From contig NZ_NESP01000001.1 of the NCBI RefSeq assembly GCF_003063475.1, positions 2,806,434-2,870,433 of the forward strand: DNA of 64,000 nucleotides, given 5' to 3'. Positions 34,941-49,313 of this stretch are shown here, piece after piece. The first letter of the stretch is position 1, and every line of letters starts with the position of its first letter. The position numbers were made by a program, and so were the translations under genes. Under the pieces are notes generated by a model that made no database searches, was not told the origin of the DNA, and saw only the letters and a program-made list of their open reading frames with translations. The DNA is from Limnohabitans curvus. Its GTDB lineage: Bacteria; Pseudomonadota; Gammaproteobacteria; Burkholderiales; Burkholderiaceae_C.

Positions 34941-36950
34941 ATGTCCTTGCTCAACCACCAACTCGAACTACTTGCCCCCGCGCGTGATGCCGACATTGGC
35001 ATTGCCGCCATTCACCACGGCGCAGACGCGGTGTACATCGGTGCCCCCGCCTTTGGTGCGCGAGCCAGTGCCACCAACACGCTGCAAGACATCGAGCGTT
35101 TGTGCAAAGAGGCGCACCGCTTCAACAGCAAAATTTTCATCACCCTCAACACCATCTTGCGTGACGACGAGCTAGAAGGCGCACGCCAAATGGCTTGGGA
35201 CGTGTACCGCGCAGGTGCCGACGTGCTCATCGTGCAAGACATGGCGTTGTTGGAAATGGACCTGCCGCCCATCCAACTGCACGCCAGCACGCAGACCGAC
35301 ATTCGCACACCTGAAAAAGCGCGCTTCATGCAAGACGTGGGCTTCTCGCAAATTGTGTTGGCCCGTGAGCTGACACTGCCGCAAATCAAAGCTATTTCCG
35401 ACGTGCTCGACGCCGAGCGCTGCAACCTAGAGTTCTTTGTGCACGGCGCGCTGTGTGTGGCCTACAGCGGCCAGTGCTTCATCAGCCATGCCCACACAGG
35501 CCGCAGCGCCAACCGTGGCGACTGCAGCCAAGCCTGCCGCCTGCCCTATCACGTGACCGATGCCCAAGGCCGTTTCATCGCGCACGACAAACATGTGCTC
35601 TCGATGAAAGACAACAACCAAAGCGAGAACCTCGCTGCCTTGGTCGATGCTGGTGTGCGCAGCTTCAAAATCGAAGGCCGCTACAAAGACATGGCCTATG
35701 TGAAAAACATCACCGGCCACTACCGCGTGTTGATGGACGAGCTGATGGAAGCACGTCAATACTCAACCGATCCTGAGCGCCCACCGCTCAGCCGTGCATC
35801 GAGTGGCAACACCACGCTGTACTTCACGCCCAACCCCGAACAAAACTTCAACCGTGAATTCACCGACTACTTTGTGCAAGGCCGCAAAGAGGACATTGGC
35901 GCGTTTGACTCACCCAAGAACCCAGGCATCGTGCTGGGCGAAGTGATGGGCACTGGCCCGAATTGGCTAGAAGTGCAGCCTTACGACAAGGCCACCGTGC
36001 TGCACAACGGCGATGGCCTGTGCTACTACGACCTGCAAAAAGAACTGGTGGGCGTGGCCATCAACCGCGCAGAGCCCAGCCCAAAAAAAGGCGTGTGGCG
36101 TTTGTATCCCAAAGACCCGATGGAGGGCTTTCGCGATTTGCGTGCAGGCATGGTCATCAACCGCAACCGCGACATGGATTGGGTGCGCGGCCTAGAGAAA
36201 AACTCCAGCGAACGCCGCATCGGCGCATGGGTGGAATTTACTGAAACTCCGCAAGGCTTTGAGCTCAAGCTCACCGATGAAGATGGCCACACAGGCAGCG
36301 CCACCCTCGCCTGCCACAAAGAACTCGCCAAAGATGCGGTGCGCAACGATGCCAGCCTGCGCGAACACCTGAGCAAATTCGGCGCAACCGTGTTTGAAGT
36401 GCTCAACCTGCAAATCAATATCAGCCAGCCTTGGTTTGTGCCCGCTTCATCGCTCAACGCCTTGCGCCGCGATGCGGTGGAGCAGTTAGAACTCGCGCGT
36501 CTCAAAGCCTACGACCGTCCCCAACGCGCTGCAGCGGTAGTGCCGCCTGTGAGCTACCCCGAAGACTCGCTCACCTACTTGGCCAACGTGTTCAACCAAA
36601 AGGCGCACGACTTTTATGCCAAACACGGCGTGAAGGTGATTGAAGCCGCATATGAAAGCCACGAAGAGCTAGGCGAAGCCAGCTTGATGATCACCAAACA
36701 CTGTGTGCGCTTCAGCATGAGCCTGTGTCCTAAGCAGGCTAAGGGCGTCACAGGCGTGCAAGGCACGGTCAAGGCCGAGCCGCTGATGCTGATCAACGGC
36801 AGCGAGAAACTGACGCTGCGCTTTGACTGCAAACCCTGCGAAATGCATGTGGTGGGCAAGATGAAGAAGTCGGTGCTCAATCAGCGCGTGAAAGAAATGA
36901 CGGAAACGCCCATGACGTTTTACAAAACAAGACCTGAAAAAACCAAGTGA
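34941..36950 (+). CDS. rlhA: 23S rRNA 5-hydroxycytidine synthase, U32 peptidase family (YdcP)
   Basis: 669 residues from ATG 34941 (frame open further upstream into the terminator). The N-terminal U32 domain shows 'LELLAPARDADIGIAAIHHGADAVYIGAP' and 'FFVHGALCVAYSGQCFISHAHTGRSANRGDCSQACRLPY', the family cysteine cluster; the C-terminal DUF3656/collagenase-like domain ends with 'FDCKPCEMHVVGKMKK'. Long form with this C-terminal region corresponds to E. coli RlhA (YdcP), which hydroxylates C2501 of 23S rRNA, rather than to the shorter TrhP (YegQ). Assignment rests on domain layout and recognised segments. Confidence 0.88.
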   Translation: MSLLNHQLELLAPARDADIGIAAIHHGADAVYIGAPAFGARASATNTLQDIERLCKEAHRFNSKIFITLNTILRDDELEGARQMAWDVYRAGADVLIVQDMALLEMDLPPIQLHASTQTDIRTPEKARFMQDVGFSQIVLARELTLPQIKAISDVLDAERCNLEFFVHGALCVAYSGQCFISHAHTGRSANRGDCSQACRLPYHVTDAQGRFIAHDKHVLSMKDNNQSENLAALVDAGVRSFKIEGRYKDMAYVKNITGHYRVLMDELMEARQYSTDPERPPLSRASSGNTTLYFTPNPEQNFNREFTDYFVQGRKEDIGAFDSPKNPGIVLGEVMGTGPNWLEVQPYDKATVLHNGDGLCYYDLQKELVGVAINRAEPSPKKGVWRLYPKDPMEGFRDLRAGMVINRNRDMDWVRGLEKNSSERRIGAWVEFTETPQGFELKLTDEDGHTGSATLACHKELAKDAVRNDASLREHLSKFGATVFEVLNLQINISQPWFVPASSLNALRRDAVEQLELARLKAYDRPQRAAAVVPPVSYPEDSLTYLANVFNQKAHDFYAKHGVKVIEAAYESHEELGEASLMITKHCVRFSMSLCPKQAKGVTGVQGTVKAEPLMLINGSEKLTLRFDCKPCEMHVVGKMKKSVLNQRVKEMTETPMTFYKTRPEKTK

Positions 36951-36962
36951 TGACAACGCCAT

Positions 36963-36994
36963 AAAAAAACCGCAGTCTAAGCTGCGGTTTTTTT
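36963..36994. terminator. Bidirectional terminator between rlhA and purL
   Basis: AAAAAAACCGCAG (36963-36975) / CTGCGGTTTTTTT (36982-36994), a 13-bp perfect stem with a 6-nt loop. Serves rlhA (plus) and purL (minus). Confidence 0.95.
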
Positions 36995-37012
36995 ATGCGT
37001 GAAGCAGATGAA

Positions 37013-40000
37013 TTAACCCACCCACTTGCGCGCATTACGCCACATGCGCATCCAAGGGCTGAACGCATCCACACCGCCCGAAGCCGCCAAGTCGGTCCAG
37101 CTCATTTGCACGTTGCGGAACACACGCTCGGGGTGCGGCATCATGGCGGTGAAGCGGCCGTCTGCGGTGGTGACCGACGTCAAGCCACCGGCACTGCCGT
37201 TGGGGTTGAGCGGATAGGCTTCAGTCGCTGCACCGTGGTTGTCCACAAAGCGCATGGCTGGCAAGGCTTTGGCGGCATTGCCGCGTTGGCTGAAGTTGGC
37301 AAAGCCTTCGCCGTGCGCCACGGCAATCGGCAAGCGTGCGCCTGCCATGCCTGCGAAGAACAGTGACGGTGATTCCAACACTTCCACCATGCTCAAACGC
37401 GCTTCAAAGCGCTCGCTTTGGTTGGTGGTGAAGCGCGGCCAGTGTTCAGCGCCAGGGATGATGTCGGCCAACTCAGCAAACATTTGGCAGCCGTTGCACA
37501 CGCCCAAACCGAAGGTGTCGGTGCGTGCAAAAAATGCCTGCATTTGCTCCGACAAAACGGGGTTGAAGGTGATGCTGCGCGCCCAACCAATGCCAGCACC
37601 CAAGGTGTCGCCGTAGCTGAAGCCACCGCAAGCCACCAAACCTTTGAAGTCTTGCAACTTAGCGCGACCGGTTTGCAGGTCGGTCATGTGCACGTCGTAG
37701 GCATCAAAACCTGCTTCTGCAAACGCATAGGCCATCTCGATGTGTGAGTTCACGCCCTGCTCTCGCAGCACGGCCACTTTGGGTTTGGCGGCCACGTTGA
37801 TGAAGGGGGCGGCTACGTTGTCGGTGATACCGAAGGGCAAATGCACATGCATGCCGGGGTCGGTGGGGTTGCCCGCTGCGGCGTGTTCGGCGTCAGCACA
37901 CGCGGGGTTGTCGCGCTGTTGGCAAATCTTCCAGCTCACGCTGTCCCACACTTGGTGCAGGTCGGCCAGCTTGGCGGTGAACACTTCTTTGGTGTCACGC
38001 CACACGCTGATGGCGCCTTTGCCATGCTCCAACGCAGCCGATGCGGGACGTGTTTTGCCCACAAAGTGGCTGTGCTTGGACAGGCCATGCTCACGCAAGG
38101 TTTGCATCACCTCGTTGCGCTCAGACGTGCGCACTTGCAGCACCACGCCCAACTCTTCGTTGAACAAGGCTTGCAACGTCAGCTCTTCACGACGTGCGCT
38201 CACCTGTGAGGCCCAGTTTTTGGTGTCGCCATACTCAGCGCGGCTGTCGTGGATGCCGTCGCCTTCGGTGATGAGCATGTCCACATTCAGTGCCACACCC
38301 ACTTGGCCTGCAAAAGCCATCTCGCACACGGCGGCCATCAGGCCACCGTCGCTGCGGTCGTGGTACGCCAAGATCTTGCCTTGTGCGCGCAAAGCGTTCA
38401 CAGCATTGACGAGCTTGACCAAGTCTTGTGCATCGTCGAGGTCGGGCACTTGGTCGCCTGCTTGATTCAGCACTTGGCCCAAGATGCTGCCCGCCATGCG
38501 GCGCTTGCCCTCGCCCAACTGCACCAACACCAAGGTAGTGTCTTCGGTGTTGTTGAGCTGCGGCGTGAGCGTGCCGCGCACATCGGCGATGGATGCAAAC
38601 GCGCTGATGATCAAGCTCACTGGCGAGGTGACTTTTTTGGTTTCGCCGTTTTCGCTCCATTGCGTGCGCATGGACAAACTGTCTTTGCCCACGGGGATGG
38701 AAATGCCCAAGGCGGGGCACAGCTCCAAGCCCACAGCTTTGACGGTGTCGTACAAGGCCGCGTCTTCACCTGGCTCACCGCAAGCGGCCATCCAGTTGGC
38801 GCTGAGTTTGACGCGGGGCAACTCAAACGGTGCCGCCAACAAGTTCGTGATGGCTTCAGCCACAGCCATGCGGCCAGAGGCGGGTGCGTCGAGCGACGCG
38901 AGCGGTGTGCGCTCGCCCATGCTCATGGCTTCGCCAGCGAAGCTTTGGTAGTCCGCCAAAGTCACGGCCACGTCAGCCACCGGCACTTGCCATGGACCCA
39001 CCATTTGGTCGCGGTGCGTCAGGCCACCCACGGCACGGTCGCCAATGGTGATGAGAAAACGTTTACTGGCCACAGTGGGGTGACTCAGCACGTTGATGAC
39101 AGCTTCTTGCAAGCTCACACCTGTGAGGTCCATGGGGGTGCTTGTGCGCTCAACGCGTGTGACGTCGCGGTGCATCTTGGGTGGTTTGCCCAGCAGCACG
39201 TTCATGGGCATGTCAACCGCAGCCCCCGCTTCGTGTGGTTCGCTGCCACCCGAAGGGGCGCTTACATGGTGTGCCAGCGCCGCATCTTCATTGGCAACGG
39301 TCAGGTGACGCTCTTCAGTCGCCACACCCACCACCGCAAACGGGCAACGCTCGCGCTCGCAGAAGGCTTTGAATTGTTCAAGTGACTCTGGCGCAATCGC
39401 CATCACGTAGCGCTCTTGGCTTTCGTTTGACCAAATTTCTTTGGGGGCCAAGCCCGATTCTTCGAGCGGCACAGCGCGCAAATCAAAGCGTGCGCCACGG
39501 CCTGCGTCGTTGGTCAGCTCAGGGAATGCGTTGGACAAACCACCTGCGCCCACGTCGTGAATGGCGAGGATGGGGTTAGCCGCACCTTGCGCCCAGCAAT
39601 GGTTGATCACCTCTTGCGCACGGCGCTCAATTTCGGGGTTGCCGCGTTGCACCGAGTCAAAGTCCAGTTCAGCCGCGTTGGTGCCGCTGGCCATCGAGCT
39701 GGCGGCGCTGCCACCCATGCCGATGCGCATGCCGGGGCCGCCGAGTTGAATCAACAAGCTGCCTGCGGGGAATTCGATCTTCTTGGTTTGTTCGCTGTCA
39801 ATCACGCCCAAGCCACCCGCAATCATGATGGGCTTGTGGTAGCCGCGTGTCACGCCTGCCACGTCTTGCTCGTACTCGCGGAAGTAGCCGGTCAGGTTAG
39901 GACGGCCAAACTCGTTGTTGAACGCAGCGCCGCCCAAAGGGCCTTCCGTCATGATTTGCAAAGGGCTGGCCATGTGTGAGGGGCGGCCCAATTTGCTGTC

Positions 40001-41056
40001 CCACAGCTTAGACACGGTAAAGCCAGACATACCCGCCTTGGGCTTGGAGCCACGGCCCGTTGCGCCCTCATCGCGAATCTCGCCGCCATTGCCGGTGGAG
40101 GCACCTGGGTAAGGCGAAATGGCGGTGGGGTGGTTGTGGGTTTCGACCTTCATCAACACATGGTTGGTGGCGGATACTTTTTCGTACTGAGGCAGGTCTT
40201 TGCCATTGTTGGTGGCCAAAAAGCGTTCTACGGTGTGGCCTTCCATGATGGAGGCGTTGTCCGAATACGCCACCACCGTGTATTGCGGGCTGGTTTTTTC
40301 GGTGTGGCGAATCATGCCAAACAGGCTGTGCGATTGCGCTTCGCCGTCAATGGTGAACTCGGCATTGAAAATCTTGTGGCGGCAGTGTTCGCTGTTGGCT
40401 TGCGCGAACATCATCAGCTCCACATCGGTGGGGTTGCGCTTGAGTTGGGTAAACGCGTTCACCAAATACGCAATCTCGTCCTCGGCCAAGGCCAAGCCCC
40501 AGCGCTTGTTGGCGTCTTGCAAAGCAGCTTCGCCGCCTTGGAGAACATCCACTTGCTCCATAGGCGCGGGGTGCAATTCGGTGAACAAACCCAGCGCCTC
40601 GTCGCGTGTGCGCATGACAGACTCGGTCATGCGGTCGTGCAACACATCGGCCACGCCCAGCAGTTGTTCGGGCGTGAGCGTGGCTTTGCTCAGCAAACCG
40701 TCTTTGAGCTGGATGTGGAACTCGGTGATGCGCTCTATGCGCTTGAGCTGCAATCCGCAGTTGTGTGCAATGTCGGTGGCCTTAGACGCCCATGGCGACA
40801 CCGTGCCAAAACGTGGCGTGACTACCAGCAAGGTGCCTGCAGGCGCGGCGTGTGCGGGCTCGCCGTAAGTCAGCAAGGCGGCCAATGTTTGCTGCTGCGC
40901 GGCATCCAAAGTGGCCTCGGTCGCGGCCAAGTGCACAAAACGAGCACTCAGACCTTGGATTTGCGGGGAAATTGCCGCCAAACGGGGCAAGAGCTGTTGA
41001 ACACGGAAATCGCTGAGGGCGTTGCCGCCTTCGAAAATGCTGATGTGCAGGGACAC
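37013..41056 (-). CDS. purL: Phosphoribosylformylglycinamidine synthase (large single-chain type)
   Basis: 1347 residues counted from GTG 41056, where the conserved '[15 protein letters not shown]' begins; a frame with ATG 41122 would add 22 residues without homology. It converts FGAR to FGAM in purine synthesis. ATP/FGAR domains: '[28 protein letters not shown]', '[11 protein letters not shown]', '[16 protein letters not shown]'. The C-terminal glutamine amidotransferase has nucleophile '[11 protein letters not shown]' and 'MPHPERVFR'. Divergent from map. Confidence 0.96.
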   Translation of the reverse strand: MSLHISIFEGGNALSDFRVQQLLPRLAAISPQIQGLSARFVHLAATEATLDAAQQQTLAALLTYGEPAHAAPAGTLLVVTPRFGTVSPWASKATDIAHNCGLQLKRIERITEFHIQLKDGLLSKATLTPEQLLGVADVLHDRMTESVMRTRDEALGLFTELHPAPMEQVDVLQGGEAALQDANKRWGLALAEDEIAYLVNAFTQLKRNPTDVELMMFAQANSEHCRHKIFNAEFTIDGEAQSHSLFGMIRHTEKTSPQYTVVAYSDNASIMEGHTVERFLATNNGKDLPQYEKVSATNHVLMKVETHNHPTAISPYPGASTGNGGEIRDEGATGRGSKPKAGMSGFTVSKLWDSKLGRPSHMASPLQIMTEGPLGGAAFNNEFGRPNLTGYFREYEQDVAGVTRGYHKPIMIAGGLGVIDSEQTKKIEFPAGSLLIQLGGPGMRIGMGGSAASSMASGTNAAELDFDSVQRGNPEIERRAQEVINHCWAQGAANPILAIHDVGAGGLSNAFPELTNDAGRGARFDLRAVPLEESGLAPKEIWSNESQERYVMAIAPESLEQFKAFCERERCPFAVVGVATEERHLTVANEDAALAHHVSAPSGGSEPHEAGAAVDMPMNVLLGKPPKMHRDVTRVERTSTPMDLTGVSLQEAVINVLSHPTVASKRFLITIGDRAVGGLTHRDQMVGPWQVPVADVAVTLADYQSFAGEAMSMGERTPLASLDAPASGRMAVAEAITNLLAAPFELPRVKLSANWMAACGEPGEDAALYDTVKAVGLELCPALGISIPVGKDSLSMRTQWSENGETKKVTSPVSLIISAFASIADVRGTLTPQLNNTEDTTLVLVQLGEGKRRMAGSILGQVLNQAGDQVPDLDDAQDLVKLVNAVNALRAQGKILAYHDRSDGGLMAAVCEMAFAGQVGVALNVDMLITEGDGIHDSRAEYGDTKNWASQVSARREELTLQALFNEELGVVLQVRTSERNEVMQTLREHGLSKHSHFVGKTRPASAALEHGKGAISVWRDTKEVFTAKLADLHQVWDSVSWKICQQRDNPACADAEHAAAGNPTDPGMHVHLPFGITDNVAAPFINVAAKPKVAVLREQGVNSHIEMAYAFAEAGFDAYDVHMTDLQTGRAKLQDFKGLVACGGFSYGDTLGAGIGWARSITFNPVLSEQMQAFFARTDTFGLGVCNGCQMFAELADIIPGAEHWPRFTTNQSERFEARLSMVEVLESPSLFFAGMAGARLPIAVAHGEGFANFSQRGNAAKALPAMRFVDNHGAATEAYPLNPNGSAGGLTSVTTADGRFTAMMPHPERVFRNVQMSWTDLAASGGVDAFSPWMRMWRNARKWVG

Positions 41057-41175
41057 GAGGGAGCCTTGAGAAAAAGACGGAAATCGAATCGAGCCGGGCC
41101 GCTGACTGGGGCTGGTCGGCAAAGGCTAGATTTTACGTGCCGAACGAGGGTGTTTTGTACACAATATCTCTGTCA

Positions 41176-41206
41176 ATGACAGGTGTTTTGCGACGGATGG
41201 GATAAT
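41176..41206 (+). promoter_or_regulatory. Weak candidate map promoter
   Basis: GATAAT at 41201-41206 resembles a -10 box, with ATGACA at 41176-41181 as a possible -35 at a long 19-bp spacing. The map ATG is only 7 bases after the -10, so a message from here would be nearly leaderless. Confidence 0.25.
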
Positions 41207-41213
41207 CTAGCCC

Positions 41214-42026
41214 ATGACCATTTCCATCAAAGACGCCCAAGGCGCACAAGGCATGCGTATCGCGGGCAAACTGGCCTCCGAAGTTCTCGATTTCATTACC
41301 CCGCACGTGGTGCCGGGCGTGACGACCAACCAGCTCGACAAACTGTGCTACGACTACATCACCGAAGTCCAAAAGGCCATTCCCGCCCCGCTGAACTACA
41401 ACCCCAGCGGTGACAACCCCTACCCCAAATCCATCTGCACCTCGATCAATCATCAGGTGTGCCATGGCATTCCCAATGACAAGCCGCTCAAAAAGGGCGA
41501 CACGGTCAACATCGACATCACCGTCATCAAAGACGGTTGGCATGGCGACACCAGCCGTATGTTCTTGGTGGGCGAAACGTCTATCGCGGCTAAGCGTTTG
41601 TCTAAGTTGACTTACGAAGCCATGTGGCATGGCATCGTCAAGGTCAAGCCTGGCGCACGTTTGGGCGACATTGGTTTTGCGATTCAACGCTTTGCCGAGA
41701 GCCACGGCTTTTCGGTGGTACGCGAGTTTTGCGGCCACGGCATTGGCCAGGTGTTCCACGAAGAGCCACAAGTGCTGCACTACGGCAAAGCGGGCACAGG
41801 CGAAACACTACAAGAAGGTATGACCTTCACCATCGAGCCCATGATCAACGCGGGCAAGAAAGACATCAAAGAGTTGGGCGACGGCTGGACCATCGTCACG
41901 CGCGACCACTCGTTGTCGGCCCAGTGGGAGCACACCATCCTCGTCACGCCCACCGGCTACGAGGTGTTGACCCTCTCTGAAGGCAGCCCTGCCCTGCCCG
42001 ACTTTGTGACCACCACCTGCTGTTAA
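41214..42026 (+). CDS. map: Methionine aminopeptidase, type I
   Basis: 270 residues. Removes N-terminal methionine. The five metal ligands of the pita-bread fold can be seen: Asp in '[18 protein letters not shown]' (two Asp), His in '[12 protein letters not shown]', Glu in 'FTIEPMIN' and Glu in 'QWEHTILV'. It lies 11 bp before glnD. Divergent from purL. Confidence 0.96.
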   Translation: MTISIKDAQGAQGMRIAGKLASEVLDFITPHVVPGVTTNQLDKLCYDYITEVQKAIPAPLNYNPSGDNPYPKSICTSINHQVCHGIPNDKPLKKGDTVNIDITVIKDGWHGDTSRMFLVGETSIAAKRLSKLTYEAMWHGIVKVKPGARLGDIGFAIQRFAESHGFSVVREFCGHGIGQVFHEEPQVLHYGKAGTGETLQEGMTFTIEPMINAGKKDIKELGDGWTIVTRDHSLSAQWEHTILVTPTGYEVLTLSEGSPALPDFVTTTCC

Positions 42027-42037
42027 GCACCCCTGCG

Positions 42038-44635
42038 ATGAACGCCTTGGCCAACCTTTACCGAAAGGACAAGGCGGCATTGCTGCTGGCCGCGTCCAGC
42101 TCGACCACCCCACGTAGCGTGAAGACGCTGCTGCACAAGCTGTGCAGCATGACCGACGACACCCTGCGCACGCTGTGGGACGCTGCTGGTTTTGACAACG
42201 GCATGTGCTTGGCCGCAGTGGGCGGCTATGGCCGTGGCGAGTTGTACCCCTACTCAGACGTGGATGTGCTGCTGCTCATGCCCGATGGCACCTCGCCCGA
42301 GAAGGACGACGCCCTCAAGGCACAAATTGAAAAGTTCATCGGCAGCTGCTGGGACACGGGCCTAGAAATTGGCTCCAGCGTGCGCACCGTGACCGAGTGC
42401 GTGCAAGAAGCTTCGACGGACATCACGGTGCAAACCTCGTTGTTGGAAGCGCGCTTTTTGGTGGGCAGCGTCAAGCTGTTCAAAACCTTCCAAAAACACT
42501 ACGCCATTGCACTCGACCCCAAAGCGTTCTTCGTGGCCAAAACCGCCGAGATGCGCCAACGCCATGCCAAGTTTGAAAACACGCCCTACTCGTTGGAGCC
42601 CAACTGCAAAGAGTCGCCCGGCGGTCTGCGCGACTTGCAAGTGGTGCTGTGGGTGGCCAAAGCTGCGGGCCTAGGCACGAGCTGGGAAAACTTGGGCCGC
42701 AAAGGGCTGGCCACCGAGTTTGAAGTCAAGCAGCTCAAGCGCAACGAAGACGCACTGGCGCTCATTCGCACCCGCTTGCACCTTGCCGCCAAACGCCGTG
42801 AAGACCGCTTGGTGTTTGACTTGCAACATGCCGTGGCCCAAAGTTTGGGCCTAGGCGTGGAAGAAGACGGCACGCTCAACGCACGCGCGGCCAGCGAAGC
42901 GTTGATGAAGCGCTATTACTGGGCGGCCAAAGCGGTCACGCAGCTGAACCAAATTTTGTTGCTAAACATCGAAGAGCGCTTGAACGGCAACACCCAAGTG
43001 CTGCACCCCATCAACGAACGCTTCGCCGACAAGGCGGGCATGTTGGAGGTGACCAGCGACGATGTGTATGTGAACAACCCCCACGCGATTTTGGAAACCT
43101 TCTGGTTGTACGAATCCACCGTGGGCATCAGCGGCCTGTCGGCCCGCACCCTGCGCGCGCTCTACAACGCACGCAGCTTGATGGATGGCAAGTTCCGCGC
43201 TGACCCAGCCAACCGCGAGATGTTCATGCGCATCTTGCAGGCGCCCAGCGGTATGACGCATGCCGTGCGTTTGATGAACCAAACCTCGGTGCTAGGCCGT
43301 TACCTGTGGCCCTTCCGCCGCATCGTGGGCCAAATGCAGCATGACCTGTTCCACGTCTACACCGTGGACCAACACATCTTGATGGTGCTGCGCAATGTGC
43401 GACGCTTCTTCATGGCCGAACATGCGCATGAATACCCGTTTTGCTCGCAACTCGCCGCGGGTTGGGACAAGCCTTGGATTTTGTACGCCGCTGCGTTGTT
43501 CCACGACATCGCCAAAGGCCGTGGCGGCGACCACTCGCAGCTGGGCCGCGGTGAAGTGCGCAAATTTGCACGCGACCATGCTTTGAGCAAAGACGACGCC
43601 AAGCTGATTGAGTTCTTGGTGGGCGAACACTTGACCATGAGCAACGTCGCCCAAAAACAAGACTTGAGCGACCCCGATGTGATTCAAGCCTTCGCCAAAC
43701 GCGTGGGCAACGAGCGCAACCTCACCGCCTTGTACCTGCTGACCGTAGCCGACATTCGCGGCACCAGCCCCAAAGTGTGGAATGCGTGGAAAGGCAAGCT
43801 GCTCGAAGACTTGTACCGCTACACCGCCCGCGCTTTGGGTGGTCGTGCGCCTGATGCAGCCGCTGAAGTTGAGATTCGTAAAACCGAAGCCCTCACCATG
43901 CTCGCGCTCTACGCGCTGCCGTTTGAGGCCCACAAAGACTTGTGGGCCACTTTGGACGTGGGCTACTTCATGCGCCACGACGCCGCAGACATTGCATGGC
44001 ACACACGCCAGCTTTCGCGCAGCCTGTCGATTGCCAAAGCCCAAAACAAGCCCATGGACGTGACCGTGCGTGCGCGCTTGTCCCCCGTGGGTGAAGGCTT
44101 GCAGGTGATGGTGTATTCGCCTGACCAGCCCGATTTGTTTGCCCGCATCTGCGGCTACTTTGACCAAGCAGGCTTCAACATTTGGGACGCCAAAGTACAC
44201 ACCGCCACCAACGGCTACGCGCTGGACACCTTCCAAGTGGTGAGCAGCCATTTTGAAGAGCACTACCGTAACCTCATCAACATGGTGGAAACCGGCTTGA
44301 CCGACACCATCGTGCAAGCCAAACCACTGCCCACCGTTGGCAAAGGGCGCGTGTCACGGCGCGTCAAGAGCTTCCCCATCGCACCGCGTGTGACCTTGCA
44401 GCCCGACGAGCGCGCTCAGAAGTGGCTGCTGAGCATCTCGGCCAGCGACCGCGTGGGCTTGCTCTATAGCGTGGCGCGTGTATTGGCCAACCACAAAGTG
44501 AACTTGTTGCTGGCCAAAATCAGCACCTTGGGTGAGCGCGTGGAAGACACCTTCTTGATTGACGGCGCGGCTTTGCAGCAAAACAGAGCGCAGCTGGAGA
44601 TTGAGACTGAGTTGCTTGCCGCGTTGCAGGCTTGA
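42038..44635 (+). CDS. glnD: Bifunctional [protein-PII] uridylyltransferase / uridylyl-removing enzyme
   Basis: 865 residues. It senses glutamine and modifies or demodifies PII proteins to control nitrogen metabolism. Nucleotidyltransferase motif '[19 protein letters not shown]' (about residue 60), central HD domain '[18 protein letters not shown]' (about residue 490), and two C-terminal ACT domains ('[27 protein letters not shown]' and '[28 protein letters not shown]'). Confidence 0.97.
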   Translation: MNALANLYRKDKAALLLAASSSTTPRSVKTLLHKLCSMTDDTLRTLWDAAGFDNGMCLAAVGGYGRGELYPYSDVDVLLLMPDGTSPEKDDALKAQIEKFIGSCWDTGLEIGSSVRTVTECVQEASTDITVQTSLLEARFLVGSVKLFKTFQKHYAIALDPKAFFVAKTAEMRQRHAKFENTPYSLEPNCKESPGGLRDLQVVLWVAKAAGLGTSWENLGRKGLATEFEVKQLKRNEDALALIRTRLHLAAKRREDRLVFDLQHAVAQSLGLGVEEDGTLNARAASEALMKRYYWAAKAVTQLNQILLLNIEERLNGNTQVLHPINERFADKAGMLEVTSDDVYVNNPHAILETFWLYESTVGISGLSARTLRALYNARSLMDGKFRADPANREMFMRILQAPSGMTHAVRLMNQTSVLGRYLWPFRRIVGQMQHDLFHVYTVDQHILMVLRNVRRFFMAEHAHEYPFCSQLAAGWDKPWILYAAALFHDIAKGRGGDHSQLGRGEVRKFARDHALSKDDAKLIEFLVGEHLTMSNVAQKQDLSDPDVIQAFAKRVGNERNLTALYLLTVADIRGTSPKVWNAWKGKLLEDLYRYTARALGGRAPDAAAEVEIRKTEALTMLALYALPFEAHKDLWATLDVGYFMRHDAADIAWHTRQLSRSLSIAKAQNKPMDVTVRARLSPVGEGLQVMVYSPDQPDLFARICGYFDQAGFNIWDAKVHTATNGYALDTFQVVSSHFEEHYRNLINMVETGLTDTIVQAKPLPTVGKGRVSRRVKSFPIAPRVTLQPDERAQKWLLSISASDRVGLLYSVARVLANHKVNLLLAKISTLGERVEDTFLIDGAALQQNRAQLEIETELLAALQA

Positions 44636-44642
44636 TTTTGAA

Positions 44643-44677
44643 TTGACGAAAAACCATATTCGGTCTATATTTGGTCT
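44643..44677 (+). promoter_or_regulatory. Toxin-antitoxin promoter with direct-repeat operator
   Basis: TTGACG (44643-44648) and TATATT (44666-44671) are spaced by exactly 17 bp, a good sigma-70 promoter just after glnD. Two 9-bp direct repeats, ATTCGGTCT (44658-44666) and ATTTGGTCT (44669-44677), overlap the -10 and are 11 bp (one helical turn) apart, as expected for autoregulation by the antitoxin complex. Confidence 0.6.
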
Positions 44678-44699
44678 GAATTAACTTTTTAGGCCTGCT

Positions 44700-44960
44700 A
44701 TGTCTCTCGCTCAACAAATCAAGCCCATCTCATATCTCAAGTCACACGCTGCCGAAATCATCAAAGATTTCGCAACCAACCCTCAACCGCTCATCATCAC
44801 GCAAAACGGTGAAGCCAAGATGGTTGTGCTTGATATTCAGGCTTATGAGCAACAACAAGAAACCATGGCCTTGCTCAAGCTCATTGCGATGGGAAACAAA
44901 GAACTCGCCCAAGGTCAGTATCAAGAGGCAGATACATTTTTCAATGCGATGAATGATTGA
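44700..44960 (+). CDS. Type II toxin-antitoxin antitoxin, Phd/YefM-like
   Basis: 86 residues. The start 'IKPISYLKSHAAEIIKDFATNPQPLIITQNGEAKMVVLDIQAYEQQQE' follows the Phd/YefM pattern: DNA-binding N-terminus followed by a toxin-neutralising helical tail. It would repress its own promoter and neutralise the ParE-like toxin encoded next. The toxin start is 2 bases after this stop. Confidence 0.88.
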   Translation: MSLAQQIKPISYLKSHAAEIIKDFATNPQPLIITQNGEAKMVVLDIQAYEQQQETMALLKLIAMGNKELAQGQYQEADTFFNAMND

Positions 44961-44962
44961 AC

Positions 44963-45295
44963 ATGGGACAAGCGCGAAAAGCGGTTGTCCTTCAATCCGC
45001 ACAAATTGACTACCGAAAAATCAAAAATTATGTGGCTCATAAATTTGGGGCTCAAACATGGGCAGCCATCAACAGCGAATGGCAAACCAAAATCAATAAG
45101 CTCGCAGCAGACCCAAACTTAGGCACCAACATTCCCGAACTTAACGGTACTGGTTTTACAGGATTCAAGAAATATCAGTACAAAAACGCTTACGTGGTTT
45201 ATCACCACTCCGCAGAGCTTCTAACCATTTATATGTTTATTCCAAGCATGCGTGATTTCCGCCAGCATTTGATGGAACGACTACTAGACGCTTAA
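44963..45295 (+). CDS. Type II toxin, ParE/RelE superfamily
   Basis: 110 residues from ATG 44963 (a TTG at 44957 is possible). RelE/ParE fold with '[17 protein letters not shown]', '[30 protein letters not shown]' and the C-terminal 'RQHLMERLL'. The basic residues and 'H..R' C-terminus of this superfamily either cut mRNA (RelE) or poison gyrase (ParE); the sequence does not decide which. It overlaps the convergent def stop by 4 bp. Confidence 0.85.
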   Translation: MGQARKAVVLQSAQIDYRKIKNYVAHKFGAQTWAAINSEWQTKINKLAADPNLGTNIPELNGTGFTGFKKYQYKNAYVVYHHSAELLTIYMFIPSMRDFRQHLMERLLDA

Positions 45296-45828
45296 TCGTC
45301 CGCGTCATCCAGCCCTGGAAACAATACATCGGTATAGCCAAAGCGCGAGAAGTCGCGCACACGCATGGGGTACAGCATGCCAATGAGGTGGTCGCACTCG
45401 TGTTGCACCACCCGCGCATGAAACCCGTCCACCGTGCGGTCAATCGGCTGACCTTTTTCATCAAAGCCTTGGTAGCGCAAACGCTTGAAACGCGGCACCA
45501 CACCACGCAAGCCTGGCACAGACAAGCAGCCTTCCCAACCCTCTTCTTCCTCATCGCCAATGGGTGTGAGCACAGGGTTAATCAGCACGGTGTATGGCAC
45601 CACAGGGGCTTCGGGGTAACGCGGGTTGACCTCGCCCGAGCCAAACACCACCACTTGCAAGTCCACACCAATTTGTGGCGCGGCTAGGCCAGCGCCATTG
45701 GCGGCCAGCATGGTGTCGTCTAGGTCTTTGAGCAATGCGTGCAGCTCGGGTGTGTTGAAGGCTGTCATGGGCTGTGCCACGCGCAGCAGTCGCTCGTCAC
45801 CCATTTTCAAAATGTCACGGACGGTCAT
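45292..45828 (-). CDS. def: Peptide deformylase
   Basis: 178 residues. Removes the formyl group from nascent N-terminal methionine, preceding the Map enzyme encoded nearby. Motifs: '[11 protein letters not shown]' (I), '[11 protein letters not shown]' (II, metal-binding Cys) and 'QHECDHLIG' (III, HExxH). 10 bp downstream of ligA, so probably in the same transcript. Confidence 0.96.
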   Translation of the reverse strand: MTVRDILKMGDERLLRVAQPMTAFNTPELHALLKDLDDTMLAANGAGLAAPQIGVDLQVVVFGSGEVNPRYPEAPVVPYTVLINPVLTPIGDEEEEGWEGCLSVPGLRGVVPRFKRLRYQGFDEKGQPIDRTVDGFHARVVQHECDHLIGMLYPMRVRDFSRFGYTDVLFPGLDDADD

Positions 45829-45837
45829 GTCGTGTCC

Positions 45838-49298
<3,461 letters not shown>

Positions 49299-49313
49299 GT
49301 TTTTATATTGCTA

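Noticed and set aside
34941..36950. TrhP (YegQ) as the identity of the U32 protein
   Set aside because: The protein is about 200 residues too long and carries the C-terminal domain and segments of RlhA (YdcP).
41057..41122. 22-residue N-terminal extension of PurL from ATG 41122
   Set aside because: The extension ([16 protein letters not shown]...) is not part of the family; GTG 41056 with AAGG upstream fits the conserved start.
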